Assembly: GCF_002251365.1 (NCBI RefSeq)
Contig: NZ_NPJH01000092.1
Location: forward strand, 1 to 64,000
Direction: 5' to 3'
Origin: Prevotella sp. P3-122
GTDB lineage: Bacteria; Bacteroidota; Bacteroidia; Bacteroidales; Bacteroidaceae
Length of the DNA: 64,000 nt
Position 1 is the first letter of the stretch, and each line of letters opens with the position of its first letter. Made by a program: the position numbers and the translations under genes. The notes under the pieces were generated by a model, which was not told the origin of the DNA, made no database searches, and saw nothing but the letters and a program-made list of their open reading frames with translations. This document shows positions 1-7,059 of this stretch, one piece after another.

Positions 1-2
1 CT

Positions 3-239
3 ATGGCTCGATGGTACAACAAGGTTGAGGAGGCGGGACTGCACTCGTTCAACGTTATTGCCGCTACCTTCTACGAACATTATGATGAGATCCTTAACTT
101 TTACAACAATCGTTCTTCAAACGCATTGGCGGAATCATTCAATGCTAAAATCAAACTTTTTAGAGCCAATCTGAGAGGCGTCGTTGATAAGAAGTTCTTC
201 CTCTTTCGCATTGCTAAACTTTACGCCTACCCACACTAA
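3..239 (+). mobile_element. C-terminal part of an ISAon1/ISL3-like DDE transposase (cut by the window edge)
   Basis: The visible 78 residues read like the end of a DDE transposase of the type found in Bacteroidetes insertion sequences (ISAon1-like, ISL3 relatives). The stretch NNRSSNALAESFNAKIK followed by FFLFRIAKLYA is the typical end of the catalytic domain, with the conserved N-A-x-x-E-S-x-N segment that carries the last acidic catalytic residue in this group. The first Met at base 3 is probably internal; the gene continues to the left outside the window. The stop is at 237-239. I could not find the right terminal inverted repeat, because the left end is not visible for comparison. Family assignment comes from recall of sequence patterns, not from a search. 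Confidence 0.75.
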
Positions 240-337
240 ATAGCTACTGAGCCCATAGAACTCTAATTGCAATCATTATTTTGCAATATCATAGACTTTT
301 CATAATTGCACTGTTTTCCTATTGTTTTCCCGAAAAG

Positions 338-379
338 AAAAATCAGCAACCTACTTTAGAGTGTAAGTTGCTGATTTTT
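338..379 (-). terminator. Rho-independent terminator downstream of tRNA-Met
   Basis: A perfect 13-bp inverted repeat (AAAAATCAGCAAC at 338-350 and its complement at 367-379) with a 16-base loop lies just 3' of the tRNA. On the minus strand the stem is followed by a T-rich run (TTTTTCTTTT). It may also stop transcripts leaving the transposase on the plus strand. Confidence 0.8.
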
Positions 380-383
380 AGTG

Positions 384-457
384 TGGACCAGCTAGGGCTT
401 GAACCTAGGACCTCCAGATTATGAGTCTGTTGCTCTAACCAACTGAGCTACAAGTCC
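384..457 (-). tRNA. tRNA-Met (anticodon CAT, elongator type)
   Basis: The reverse strand folds as a 74-nt tRNA: acceptor arm GGACTTG pairing with CTGGTCC (one T-T mismatch), D arm GCTC/GAGC, anticodon loop CTCATAA with anticodon CAT, and a T arm containing GGTTCAAGCC. The anticodon stem lacks the three G-C pairs that mark initiator tRNA, so it is an elongator tRNA-Met or an Ile2 tRNA whose C34 is modified to lysidine. Sequence alone cannot fully separate these two. CCA is not encoded. Confidence 0.88.
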
Positions 458-493
458 GGCTTAACGATAAGGTATCGGTAAGTTTTGTGGGTG

Positions 494-525
494 CAAAGAT
501 ACGGTGTTTATCTTGAATATCCAAA
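494..525 (-). promoter_or_regulatory. Promoter of the tRNA-Met gene
   Basis: On the minus strand a -33 element TTTG (522-525) and a -7 element TATCTTTG (494-501) are separated by exactly 20 bases, matching the Bacteroidetes primary sigma consensus TTTG-N19/20-TAnnTTTG. The tRNA starts about 37 bases downstream. Confidence 0.75.
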
Positions 526-563
526 TTTTTTTTGTGAAAAGTGACTAAATCTGCTTGTATTAG

Positions 564-594
564 TTGTTGCTTACCCTGTTTTTCAGTACCTTTG
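564..594 (+). promoter_or_regulatory. Promoter of ribF
   Basis: TTG at 564-566 and TACCTTTG at 587-594 are spaced by 20 bases, as in other promoters of this window. The ribF start codon is 31 bases beyond the -7 box, which gives a short leader. Confidence 0.65.
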
Positions 595-625
595 CAGGCA
601 AAGGCAGATAGAGCAGGAGAAAGAT

Positions 626-1594
626 ATGAGGATTACGACGCTTACTGATGAGGCTGTAGCCTTGCAACCGGCTGTTGCCACGATAGGGTTCTTCGATGGC
701 GTTCACCTTGGCCATCGCTACCTGCTGGCTCAGGTGATAGAAGAGGCTGGAAGGCGGGGGGTGCAGCCAATGGCAATTACCTTCGACCGGCATCCGCGCG
801 AGGTGCTGGACAGCGATTACCGTCCGGCGCTGCTGACGACGCTCGACGATAAACTGTCGCTCATTGGACAGAGTGGCATTGAGCATTGTGTGGTATTGCG
901 TTTCACTCGTGAGCTGGCGGCCATGCCTGCCCGTACTTTCATGGCAGACATCCTGCGCTGCAGGCTGAATGTCTGCGGCCTTGTCCTTGGTTACGACAAC
1001 CGCTTTGGCCATGACCGTGACGCTCGGTTCGGAGATTACGTGGAGTGGGGCAGGGAACTGGGAATAGACGTGAGCCGCGGCCTGCCTTACGATATTGACG
1101 GCCTTAGGGTAAGCTCGTCGGTTGTGCGAAGGCTTGTTGCAGCTGGCGACATGGAGCTTGCCAGAAAATGCCTTGGCCGTCCGTATGCCATCACGGGCAA
1201 GGTGGTTGGAGGATATCAGGAGGGCAGGAAGATAGGATTCCCTACGGCGAACATCGTCCCTGCGGAGACTTCCCTGCTGCACCCTGCCAATGGTGTCTAT
1301 GGAGTGATGGTGGGCGTGGACGGGATAGGGAACCGCTACCGGGGAATGATGAATATCGGCAGGCGGCCTACCTTCAACGGGCATCATACTACCTTTGAGG
1401 TGAATATCCTTGACTTTGACGGCGACCTTTATGGAAAGACCCTTACTGTGGAGTTCTGCCATAGGGTGAGGGACGAGAGGAAGTTTACCGACATAGGGCA
1501 GCTGGTAGCCCAGTTGCATGAGGACAGAATGACAATAACCAAAATGTTTGATAATGATGACAATAAGAAACACCTTTGTGAGGGCAGGCGTTGA
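626..1594 (+). CDS. ribF: Bifunctional riboflavin kinase / FAD synthetase
   Basis: This enzyme phosphorylates riboflavin to FMN and then adenylates FMN to FAD in the cytoplasm. The N-terminal nucleotidyltransferase domain shows the nucleotide-binding motif TIGFFDGVHLGHR (about residues 19-31). The C-terminal flavokinase domain shows GRKIGFPTANI, the GVYGV strand, MMNIGRRPTF and the conserved VEFCHRVRDERKF end. The length of 322 residues is normal for RibF. The ATG at 626 sits about 31 bases after a good TAnnTTTG box, which supports this start. The next gene begins inside the last 47 bases, so the two are likely co-transcribed. No truncation or unusual residue is seen. Confidence 0.95.
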   Translation: MRITTLTDEAVALQPAVATIGFFDGVHLGHRYLLAQVIEEAGRRGVQPMAITFDRHPREVLDSDYRPALLTTLDDKLSLIGQSGIEHCVVLRFTRELAAMPARTFMADILRCRLNVCGLVLGYDNRFGHDRDARFGDYVEWGRELGIDVSRGLPYDIDGLRVSSSVVRRLVAAGDMELARKCLGRPYAITGKVVGGYQEGRKIGFPTANIVPAETSLLHPANGVYGVMVGVDGIGNRYRGMMNIGRRPTFNGHHTTFEVNILDFDGDLYGKTLTVEFCHRVRDERKFTDIGQLVAQLHEDRMTITKMFDNDDNKKHLCEGRR

Positions 1595-2363
1595 CGTGAT
1601 GCTCTATCTGATATTGTTTTTGCTTCTACAGATTTTGTTCAGTTCCGCCGCTATGTTGGTAGGGAAGTTTGTCGAGATGGGGCCAGGAGTGTCCATGGCC
1701 GCCAGCTCCGCCTTGAGTGCTGTTGCCACGATATGGCTGTTTGCCTATCGCAGGTGGTCACCCTATTCCCGTAGGTATCTGGCGGGCCGTCCATGGGCTG
1801 TGCTGCTGTGGGTGGTTCTTCTTGCGTTCGGCAGCATAGCGCCGTCGGAGTGGATGCTTGAGCAGCTGGAGCTGGATATGCCCGCCGACACACTCCGCCT
1901 GCTGGAGCAGGTTATGGCTACACCCTGGGGATATATGGCCGTTGGAGTTCTCACCCCTGTTGCCGAGGAGATGGTGTTCCGTGGGGCCGTATTGCGCAGG
2001 CTTCTTGCCGTTACCGGTAAAAAAAGGCATTGGGTGGCAATAGTCATCTCGGCATTGGTTTTTGGCGGATGTCACGGTAATGACCCGCAGTTTGTCCATG
2101 CCACCCTTGTTGGCCTGCTTCTTGGATGGATGTATTACCGTACCGACAGCATAGTTCCCGGTGTCGTGTTCCATTGGGTGAACAATTCGGTGGCCTTTGT
2201 CGCCTACAACCTGTTGCCGCAGAGCAGCAACGGCACCATCTCCGACCTTTTCGGAGGCAATCAGACTACGGTAATGATGTTGCTGCTGTTCTCGTTGTGC
2301 ATCTTTCTGCCAAGCCTCTTCCAGCTTTCGCAGAGGCTACGCAGGATAGAGGGGGAGTCGTGA
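1548..2363 (+). CDS. CPBP-family intramembrane glutamic protease (Abi-like)
   Basis: This is a multi-pass membrane protein of 271 residues of the CPBP/CAAX-type protease family. The signature motifs are in the right order: EEMVFRG (about residues 140-146), a second motif with HATLVGLLLGW near 184, and HWVNN near 209. These supply the Glu and His residues of the active site in the family. Several hydrophobic helices surround them. The substrate is unknown; bacterial members have been linked to prenylated protein or peptide processing and to bacteriocin self-immunity, so no precise role is claimed. The ATG at 1548 overlaps ribF by 47 bases. A second in-frame ATG at 1599, only 4 bases after the ribF stop, is a plausible alternative start that would remove the overlap but put the first membrane helix at the extreme N-terminus. 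Confidence 0.88.
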   Translation: MIMMTIRNTFVRAGVDVMLYLILFLLLQILFSSAAMLVGKFVEMGPGVSMAASSALSAVATIWLFAYRRWSPYSRRYLAGRPWAVLLWVVLLAFGSIAPSEWMLEQLELDMPADTLRLLEQVMATPWGYMAVGVLTPVAEEMVFRGAVLRRLLAVTGKKRHWVAIVISALVFGGCHGNDPQFVHATLVGLLLGWMYYRTDSIVPGVVFHWVNNSVAFVAYNLLPQSSNGTISDLFGGNQTTVMMLLLFSLCIFLPSLFQLSQRLRRIEGES

Positions 2364-2404
2364 GAATCTGGAACGGGAATTGGTTTTGGTGAATGGTTTT
2401 TTTT

Positions 2405-2500
2405 GAACGCGAATTTCCGCGAATGACCGTGAGTTTCCGTGAAATTGTCCGTAATCGGACGGGGAACGGCAATTATCAGCAATGTCTGGCAATTGTCCAT
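2405..2500. repeat. Degenerate short repeats in the convergent intergenic region
   Basis: The spacer after the protease gene holds loosely repeated units related to TTCCGCGAA, CCGTGAGTTTCCGTGAA and GTCCGTAA, followed by two GGCAATT words (2468 and 2488). They are too degenerate to define a unit length. No coding potential is seen here. Confidence 0.4.
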
Positions 2501-2508
2501 AAAAGGAA

Positions 2509-2541
2509 GAGACCGCAAGCTCACGATTGAGTTGCGGTCTC
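2509..2541. terminator. Hairpin between convergent genes
   Basis: GAGACCGCAA (2509-2518) pairs with TTGCGGTCTC (2532-2541), and the stem continues as CTCA/TGAG around a CGAT loop with one bulged G. It lies between the convergent CPBP protease and the sigma-factor partner gene. On the minus strand it is followed by CTTCCTTTTAT, so it could end transcripts from both sides. The T-tract is weak. Confidence 0.6.
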
Positions 2542-2643
2542 GTAGTTTTAGTATGATATGAAAAATTTGAGAGATTAGAAGCTTCACAGCTTCAGGTTGT
2601 TTTACTAAACATGATTATATAGAGAAAGCATAGAAATATAGTC

Positions 2644-3129
2644 TTATTTCAGCATGTCGGGCCTCTGTGCCTGTGGTTCGGCTATGCTCCTTTTCATGGA
2701 GTCTACCACTGCGCTGTCCGTCATGGCTATTGACGTGCCCTTCCTTATGTTGTCATAGCCATCGTATTGGCTTATGGGGTCAGCGTCCTTGCCGGCGAAC
2801 GGTACCTGGAGCGCATTGCCCAATGTGAGGATGATGGCCACCATGGCGGCAGCCTTGAAGATGGGCCTTAGCCTTTGTGCCATAGAGATGGTCCTGGCCT
2901 TTACCGGTGCGGCGTCCTCCGTCATGGCAAGCAACCTTCTGTCGAAGTCGTCTCCAAGTGTGTCGCTTTTCTTCTCGGCCTGCTCGTATGTGAACAGGTC
3001 CTTGAATCTCAGCAGCTCCACGGGTACATCCTTCTGGCTGAAGAACGACCTCAGAATGTCCTCCTCCTCCAGTGATGTCTCGCATCGCCAGTAGCGTTCG
3101 AGCAGTTGGTTGATATATTTATAGTCCAT
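2644..3129 (-). CDS. Small single-pass membrane protein, partner of the ECF sigma factor
   Basis: A 161-residue protein that starts MDYKYINQLLERYWRCETS, followed by an acidic helical N-terminus and one hydrophobic segment at about residues 90-110 (AAAMVAIILTLGNAL). The C-terminal part is polar. The start codon overlaps the end of the upstream ECF sigma gene by 11 bases, so the two are translationally coupled. Gene order and topology (cytoplasmic N-terminus, single TM) are those expected of a regulator of an ECF sigma factor, and such pairs are common in Bacteroidales genomes. I see no HxxxCxxC zinc anti-sigma motif, so the anti-sigma role is an inference from context. It could also be an unrelated small envelope protein. 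Confidence 0.72.
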   Translation of the reverse strand: MDYKYINQLLERYWRCETSLEEEDILRSFFSQKDVPVELLRFKDLFTYEQAEKKSDTLGDDFDRRLLAMTEDAAPVKARTISMAQRLRPIFKAAAMVAIILTLGNALQVPFAGKDADPISQYDGYDNIRKGTSIAMTDSAVVDSMKRSIAEPQAQRPDMLK

Positions 3130-3631
3130 AATCGTCGAGTTCCTTAAATCGTTGCTTAATGGTTTGCCTTGCCCTAAAGATATTGACCTTTACCTGGTCT
3201 TCAGATATCTGTAGTATCTCGGCCACCTCCTTGTAGGATTTTCCCTCGAAGTCGCGCAGCTGCATGCATGTGCGCTGTTTCTCGGGCAGAGAGTCAACGA
3301 GTTTTCTGACCAGCTGTATTCGGTCTTTCTGGTTCATTTCCTCGTAGGGGTTTCTTGTTGCCGACGGTGTCTCGTGCAGGTTGTCTTCGAGTGAGCTGTT
3401 ATGGTTGTCCATTTTCCTCATTCTGTCGAGGGCAAGGTTTCTGCAGATTGTCATGCAGAAAGCTTCAATGGAGTCTATCTCGTCCCAGCGTTCCCTTCGG
3501 TTCCAGACTTTCATCAGCGTGTCCTGTACGATGTCCTCTGCCTCTGCATTGTTGCACGTGATGCGCAGGGCAAGCCTGTAGAGAATATTCTTCAGGGGCA
3601 GGATGTCGTTTCGGAAGCTGACCTTTTTCAT
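3119..3631 (-). CDS. ECF-type RNA polymerase sigma-70 factor
   Basis: A 170-residue extracytoplasmic-function sigma factor. Region 2 is visible around residues 15-75 (ALRITCNNAEAEDIVQDTL and AFCMTICRNLALDRMR). Region 4 lies near 110-160, with LPEKQRTCMQLRDFEGKSY and the helix-turn-helix EVAEILQISEDQVKVNIFRA. It directs RNA polymerase to an unknown regulon. It overlaps the following membrane protein gene by 11 bases. ECF sigmas of this size in Bacteroidales often sit beside a small TM protein, as here. The nearby TAACTTTG at 3698 points the wrong way (plus strand), so its own promoter is not obvious. Function as a sigma factor is firm; the target genes are unknown. Confidence 0.93.
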   Translation of the reverse strand: MKKVSFRNDILPLKNILYRLALRITCNNAEAEDIVQDTLMKVWNRRERWDEIDSIEAFCMTICRNLALDRMRKMDNHNSSLEDNLHETPSATRNPYEEMNQKDRIQLVRKLVDSLPEKQRTCMQLRDFEGKSYKEVAEILQISEDQVKVNIFRARQTIKQRFKELDDYGL

Positions 3632-3742
3632 CTTGTTCTCTTAATGGTTGACGATTGGTGGTGGATAATGTTACGTGCAGCCTTATGTTTTAACCTTTGT
3701 TAACTTTGCGAGGCTGCTATTGTCATGGTGGCTTGTGGGAGT

Positions 3743-4516
3743 TTATTTCCTCAGTACTGTGCCATGTTGGCCGTCAATTGCATTAGCCTTGGTGATGACG
3801 ACCTTTTCTACACCGTTGCGTATGGCGTTGAACGAGTTCTCGAGCTTGGGTATCATTCCTCCTGCTACCGTTCCGTTTTCGACCAGCGTCTTGAATTCCC
3901 CGGCGCTGATGCTGCCTATCACGCTGTCGTCATCATCGGGATTTGCCAGTACGCCTTTTTTCTCGAAGCAGAAGATGAGGGTAACATTATAATATGGTGT
4001 AAGTGACATGGCCGTTACTGACGCTATGGTGTCGGCGTTGGTGTTGAGTATGTTGCCCATGCCGTCGTGCGTAAGTGGTGCCATGACGGGTGTGATGCCA
4101 GCCTCTACGAGTGTGTGCAGCATCTGTCCGTCGGCCTTGTCGACATCTCCCACGAAGCCGAAGTCTATGCCGTCCTTTATAGGCCTTTTGTGCGAGCGTA
4201 TGACATTGATGTCGGCACCCGTCAGCCCGAGTGCGTTGACGCCAGCTGCCTGCAGTCTGGCAACAAGGTTTTTGTTGACCAGTCCTCCGTAGACCATCGT
4301 CACCACATCAAGCATGGCGCTGTCGGTAATTCTCCTTCCGTTCACCATCTTGCTCTCTATGCCCAGCTGTGCGGCAACGCTTGTGGCTCTTCTTCCTCCT
4401 CCATGCACAAGGACCTTGCGGCCGGGTATGGCAGCAAAGTCCTTGAGCAACTGTTTCAGCTGAGCCTCGTCCTCGACGACGGCCCCGCCGACTTTAATTA
4501 CAGTGATATTGTCCAT
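3743..4516 (-). CDS. argB: Acetylglutamate (or succinylglutamate) kinase
   Basis: An amino-acid kinase of 257 residues that phosphorylates the gamma-carboxyl of an N-acylated glutamate, the second step of arginine synthesis. Visible motifs are IKVGGAVVEDE at the N-terminus, LVHGGGRRAT for phosphate binding, GLTGADINVI, NTNADTIAS, and GGMIPKLENSFNAI with ITKANAIDGQHGT near the C-terminus. It follows speA by 25 bases on the same strand, so arginine synthesis and arginine decarboxylation genes are linked. In some Bacteroides the arginine pathway uses succinylated rather than acetylated intermediates; which one applies here cannot be read from the sequence with confidence. The length and motifs are complete. 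Confidence 0.93.
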   Translation of the reverse strand: MDNITVIKVGGAVVEDEAQLKQLLKDFAAIPGRKVLVHGGGRRATSVAAQLGIESKMVNGRRITDSAMLDVVTMVYGGLVNKNLVARLQAAGVNALGLTGADINVIRSHKRPIKDGIDFGFVGDVDKADGQMLHTLVEAGITPVMAPLTHDGMGNILNTNADTIASVTAMSLTPYYNVTLIFCFEKKGVLANPDDDDSVIGSISAGEFKTLVENGTVAGGMIPKLENSFNAIRNGVEKVVITKANAIDGQHGTVLRK

Positions 4517-4541
4517 TTATATCGGTTTCATCGTGATTTCT

Positions 4542-6434
4542 TTATTCCAGATAGGTATATCCGTACAGTCCTGAGCGGTAGGTGCCGAGGAACTCTTTTC
4601 CCTCTTCTAGGCTAATTTTCCCCTCCTTCACACTCTTTGTCACCCATGTCTCCAGTTGCCTTACGAGCTTTTTTGGATTATACTGCACGTAGTCGAGTAC
4701 CTCCTCAACAGTCTCGCCATCAATAATCTGGTCGATGTGGTATTTGCCATCCTTAACAGAGATATGTACGGCGTTGGTATCTCCGAACAGGTTATGCATA
4801 TCGCCGAGAATTTCCTGATATGCTCCGATGAGGAATACGCCAAGATGGTAGTTTTCGTTTTTTCTCAGTGCGTGTATAGGTAGCACGTGCTTGATATGTC
4901 CGTCGGCTACGAAGTTTGATATCTTTCCGTCCGAGTCGCATGTGATGTCCTGCAGGGTGGCGTGCCTTGTCGGTCTTTCGTTGAGCCGCTGTATGGGCAT
5001 AATGGGGAACAGCTGGTCGATGGCCCATGAGTCGGGCAGGCTTTGGAACAGCGAGAAGTTGCAGAAATACTTGTCGGCAAGCAGCTTGTCGAGGTTCTTC
5101 AGTTCCTCTGGCACGTGCTTCATGCTCTTGGCCAGTGCGTTAATCTCGTGTGCTACGCTCCAGTACATCCTCTCTATCTCAGCCCTTGTCTTCAGGTCAA
5201 CGATGCCGTGGCTGAACAATTCGAGCGCCTCGTCCCTAATTTGCTCGGCATCGTGCCAGTCCTCAAGCATGGTCCTTGGGTTCAGGTTGTCCCAAATCTC
5301 GTACAGGTCCTTTACCAGCTGGTGGTCATTGGCCTTGGCCTCAAACTCCTCTGGCATTTCCGGCAGACTTGCCGTTTCGAGCACGTCAATGACCAGCACC
5401 GAGTGGTGGGCGGTCAGTGAGCGTCCGCTCTCGGTAATGATGTTGGGGTGGCGTATGCCGTTCTTGTCGGCAGCGTCAACGAAGGTGTATATACAGTCGT
5501 TGACATACTCCTGGATGCTGTAGTTCACTGAGCTTTCGCTGTTCGAAGAGCGTGTGCCGTCGTAGTCAACGCCCAATCCTCCACCGCAGTCTACGAATTC
5601 CACGTCGTAGCCCATCTTGTGGAGGTTGATGTAGAACTGTGCGGCCTCCCTTAGGGCAGTCTGTATTCTTCTGATTTTGGTTATCTGCGAGCCTATGTGG
5701 AAGTGTATGAGCCTGAGGCATTCCTGCATTCCCTTCTGCTTAAGTATGTCAAGAGCCTGCAGCAGCTCAGCAGAGGTCAGTCCGAACTTCGAGGCGTCTC
5801 CTCCGCTTTCCTCCCATTTTCCAGAGCCGCTCGATGCGAGTTTTATCCTGATGCCGAGGTTGGGCTTGACGTTGAGTTTCTTGGCCACCTTGGCAATGGT
5901 TTCCAGCTCGTTGAGTTTCTCCACGACGATGAATATTCTCTTGCCCATCTTCTGTGCCAGCAGAGCCAGCTCGATGTATGCCTGGTCTTTGTAGCCGTTG
6001 CAGATTATGAGCGAGTCGCTTTGGCATTGTACAGCGATGACAGCGTGCAGCTCTGGTTTGGAGCCAGCCTCCAGTCCGAGGTTGAACTTTCGTCCGTGCG
6101 AGATAATCTCCTCCACTACTGGCTGTATCTGGTTAACCTTTATGGGGTAGATGATGAAGTTCTCACCCTTGTAGTCGTATTCCTCCTTCGCCTGTTGGAA
6201 GCAGCTTGCCGTTTTCTCGATGCGGTTGTCGAGAATGTCTGGGAACCGCAGCAGCACAGGAGGAGTGACATCGCGCAATGCCAGCTCGTCCATGACCTCT
6301 CTGAGGTCTATCTGGGCGTTGTTCTTGCATGGTGATACGTAGACGTCACCCTTGTTGTTGATACCGAAATAGGACACTCCCCATCCGTTGATGTTGTAGA
6401 GTTCCTTCGAGTCTTCAATGGTCCATTTCTTCAT
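4542..6434 (-). CDS. speA: Biosynthetic arginine decarboxylase (PLP-dependent)
   Basis: This 630-residue enzyme converts arginine to agmatine and CO2, the first step of polyamine synthesis through agmatine. It has the fold-III PLP barrel typical of SpeA: the PLP-binding lysine motif IIYPIKVNQIQPV near residue 100, the glycine-rich FVDCGGGLGVDYDGT near 290, the TESGRSLTAHHSVLV block, and the C-terminal segment GAYQEILGDMHNLFG with the second PLP face. The length is close to the roughly 630-660 residues of the family. argB lies 25 bases downstream and is probably in the same transcript. No clear TAnnTTTG box was found in the 84-base gap to aroK. Confidence 0.96.
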   Translation of the reverse strand: MKKWTIEDSKELYNINGWGVSYFGINNKGDVYVSPCKNNAQIDLREVMDELALRDVTPPVLLRFPDILDNRIEKTASCFQQAKEEYDYKGENFIIYPIKVNQIQPVVEEIISHGRKFNLGLEAGSKPELHAVIAVQCQSDSLIICNGYKDQAYIELALLAQKMGKRIFIVVEKLNELETIAKVAKKLNVKPNLGIRIKLASSGSGKWEESGGDASKFGLTSAELLQALDILKQKGMQECLRLIHFHIGSQITKIRRIQTALREAAQFYINLHKMGYDVEFVDCGGGLGVDYDGTRSSNSESSVNYSIQEYVNDCIYTFVDAADKNGIRHPNIITESGRSLTAHHSVLVIDVLETASLPEMPEEFEAKANDHQLVKDLYEIWDNLNPRTMLEDWHDAEQIRDEALELFSHGIVDLKTRAEIERMYWSVAHEINALAKSMKHVPEELKNLDKLLADKYFCNFSLFQSLPDSWAIDQLFPIMPIQRLNERPTRHATLQDITCDSDGKISNFVADGHIKHVLPIHALRKNENYHLGVFLIGAYQEILGDMHNLFGDTNAVHISVKDGKYHIDQIIDGETVEEVLDYVQYNPKKLVRQLETWVTKSVKEGKISLEEGKEFLGTYRSGLYGYTYLE

Positions 6435-6518
6435 GTTGCAGTTGTGGTATGGTTGCCCCGCAGCTGTGGGCGAAGTTTGTTACTGTTTTAATAGTGTTGT
6501 GCGGGTGGACCGATGTAG

Positions 6519-7046
6519 TCAGATGCCCAGTATGCCGCGTATGTTCTCTACAGAGAACTTTATTTTTTCGTAGTTGTCCATCAGGCTTACGTCCAGCGTG
6601 TGCTTGGCCCTCTCGTAGAAGTGCCTCCGGTATTTAAGCTGTTCTCTTATGAATATCTGCACTTCCTCGGGAGTCTTGTTGAGCAGTAGCGGCCGTACGG
6701 ACTTACCCATCTTCAGGTGTCCGTAGAGCACCTCCGGCGTTGCCTTAAGGTATACCGTGTCGCCTTGGTTGTTGATATATTCCATGTTGTCGTAGAAGCA
6801 AGGCGTTCCGCCTCCGCAGCTTATGATGACGTTCTCGAACTCCGCCACCTCGTGCAGCATGTTGCGCTCAATCTTCCTGAACCCCTCCTCACCTGCCGAG
6901 TCGAAAATCTGCTTCACCGTTTTCCTCATCCTGCTCTCTATGTACCAGTCAAGGTCGTAGAACGGCAAGCCGGTTTCCTTGCTCAGGGCCTTGCCTATAG
7001 TGGTTTTGCCCGAGCCCATGTAGCCAATCAGAATAATCCTCTTCAT
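6519..7046 (-). CDS. aroK: Shikimate kinase
   Basis: This 175-residue enzyme phosphorylates shikimate to shikimate-3-phosphate in the pathway to chorismate and aromatic amino acids. The Walker A loop GYMGSGKTTIGKAL lies at the N-terminus, followed by the shikimate-binding DLDWYIESR and SCGGGTPC, and the lid region KSVRPLL. The start is placed at MKRIILIGYMG (ATG complement at 7044-7046). A longer in-frame version reaching 7100 would add 18 residues that overlap topA and do not resemble the family. It begins 13 bases after topA on the same strand, so topA and aroK are probably one transcript. Confidence 0.94.
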   Translation of the reverse strand: MKRIILIGYMGSGKTTIGKALSKETGLPFYDLDWYIESRMRKTVKQIFDSAGEEGFRKIERNMLHEVAEFENVIISCGGGTPCFYDNMEYINNQGDTVYLKATPEVLYGHLKMGKSVRPLLLNKTPEEVQIFIREQLKYRRHFYERAKHTLDVSLMDNYEKIKFSVENIRGILGI

Positions 7047-7059
7047 AAAGCGTGTATGG

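Noticed and set aside
384-457. Initiator tRNA-fMet
   Set aside because: The anticodon stem (ACAGA/TCTGG) lacks the three consecutive G-C pairs of initiator tRNA and the acceptor starts with a G-C pair.
560-1573. 337-residue open frame on the minus strand over ribF
   Set aside because: It is antisense to a clear ribF gene, has no family motif and no promoter, and arises from the codon bias of ribF.
3698-3705. TAACTTTG box on the plus strand upstream of argB's end
   Set aside because: It points into the 3' end of argB on the wrong strand with no plus-strand gene after it; taken as a chance match.
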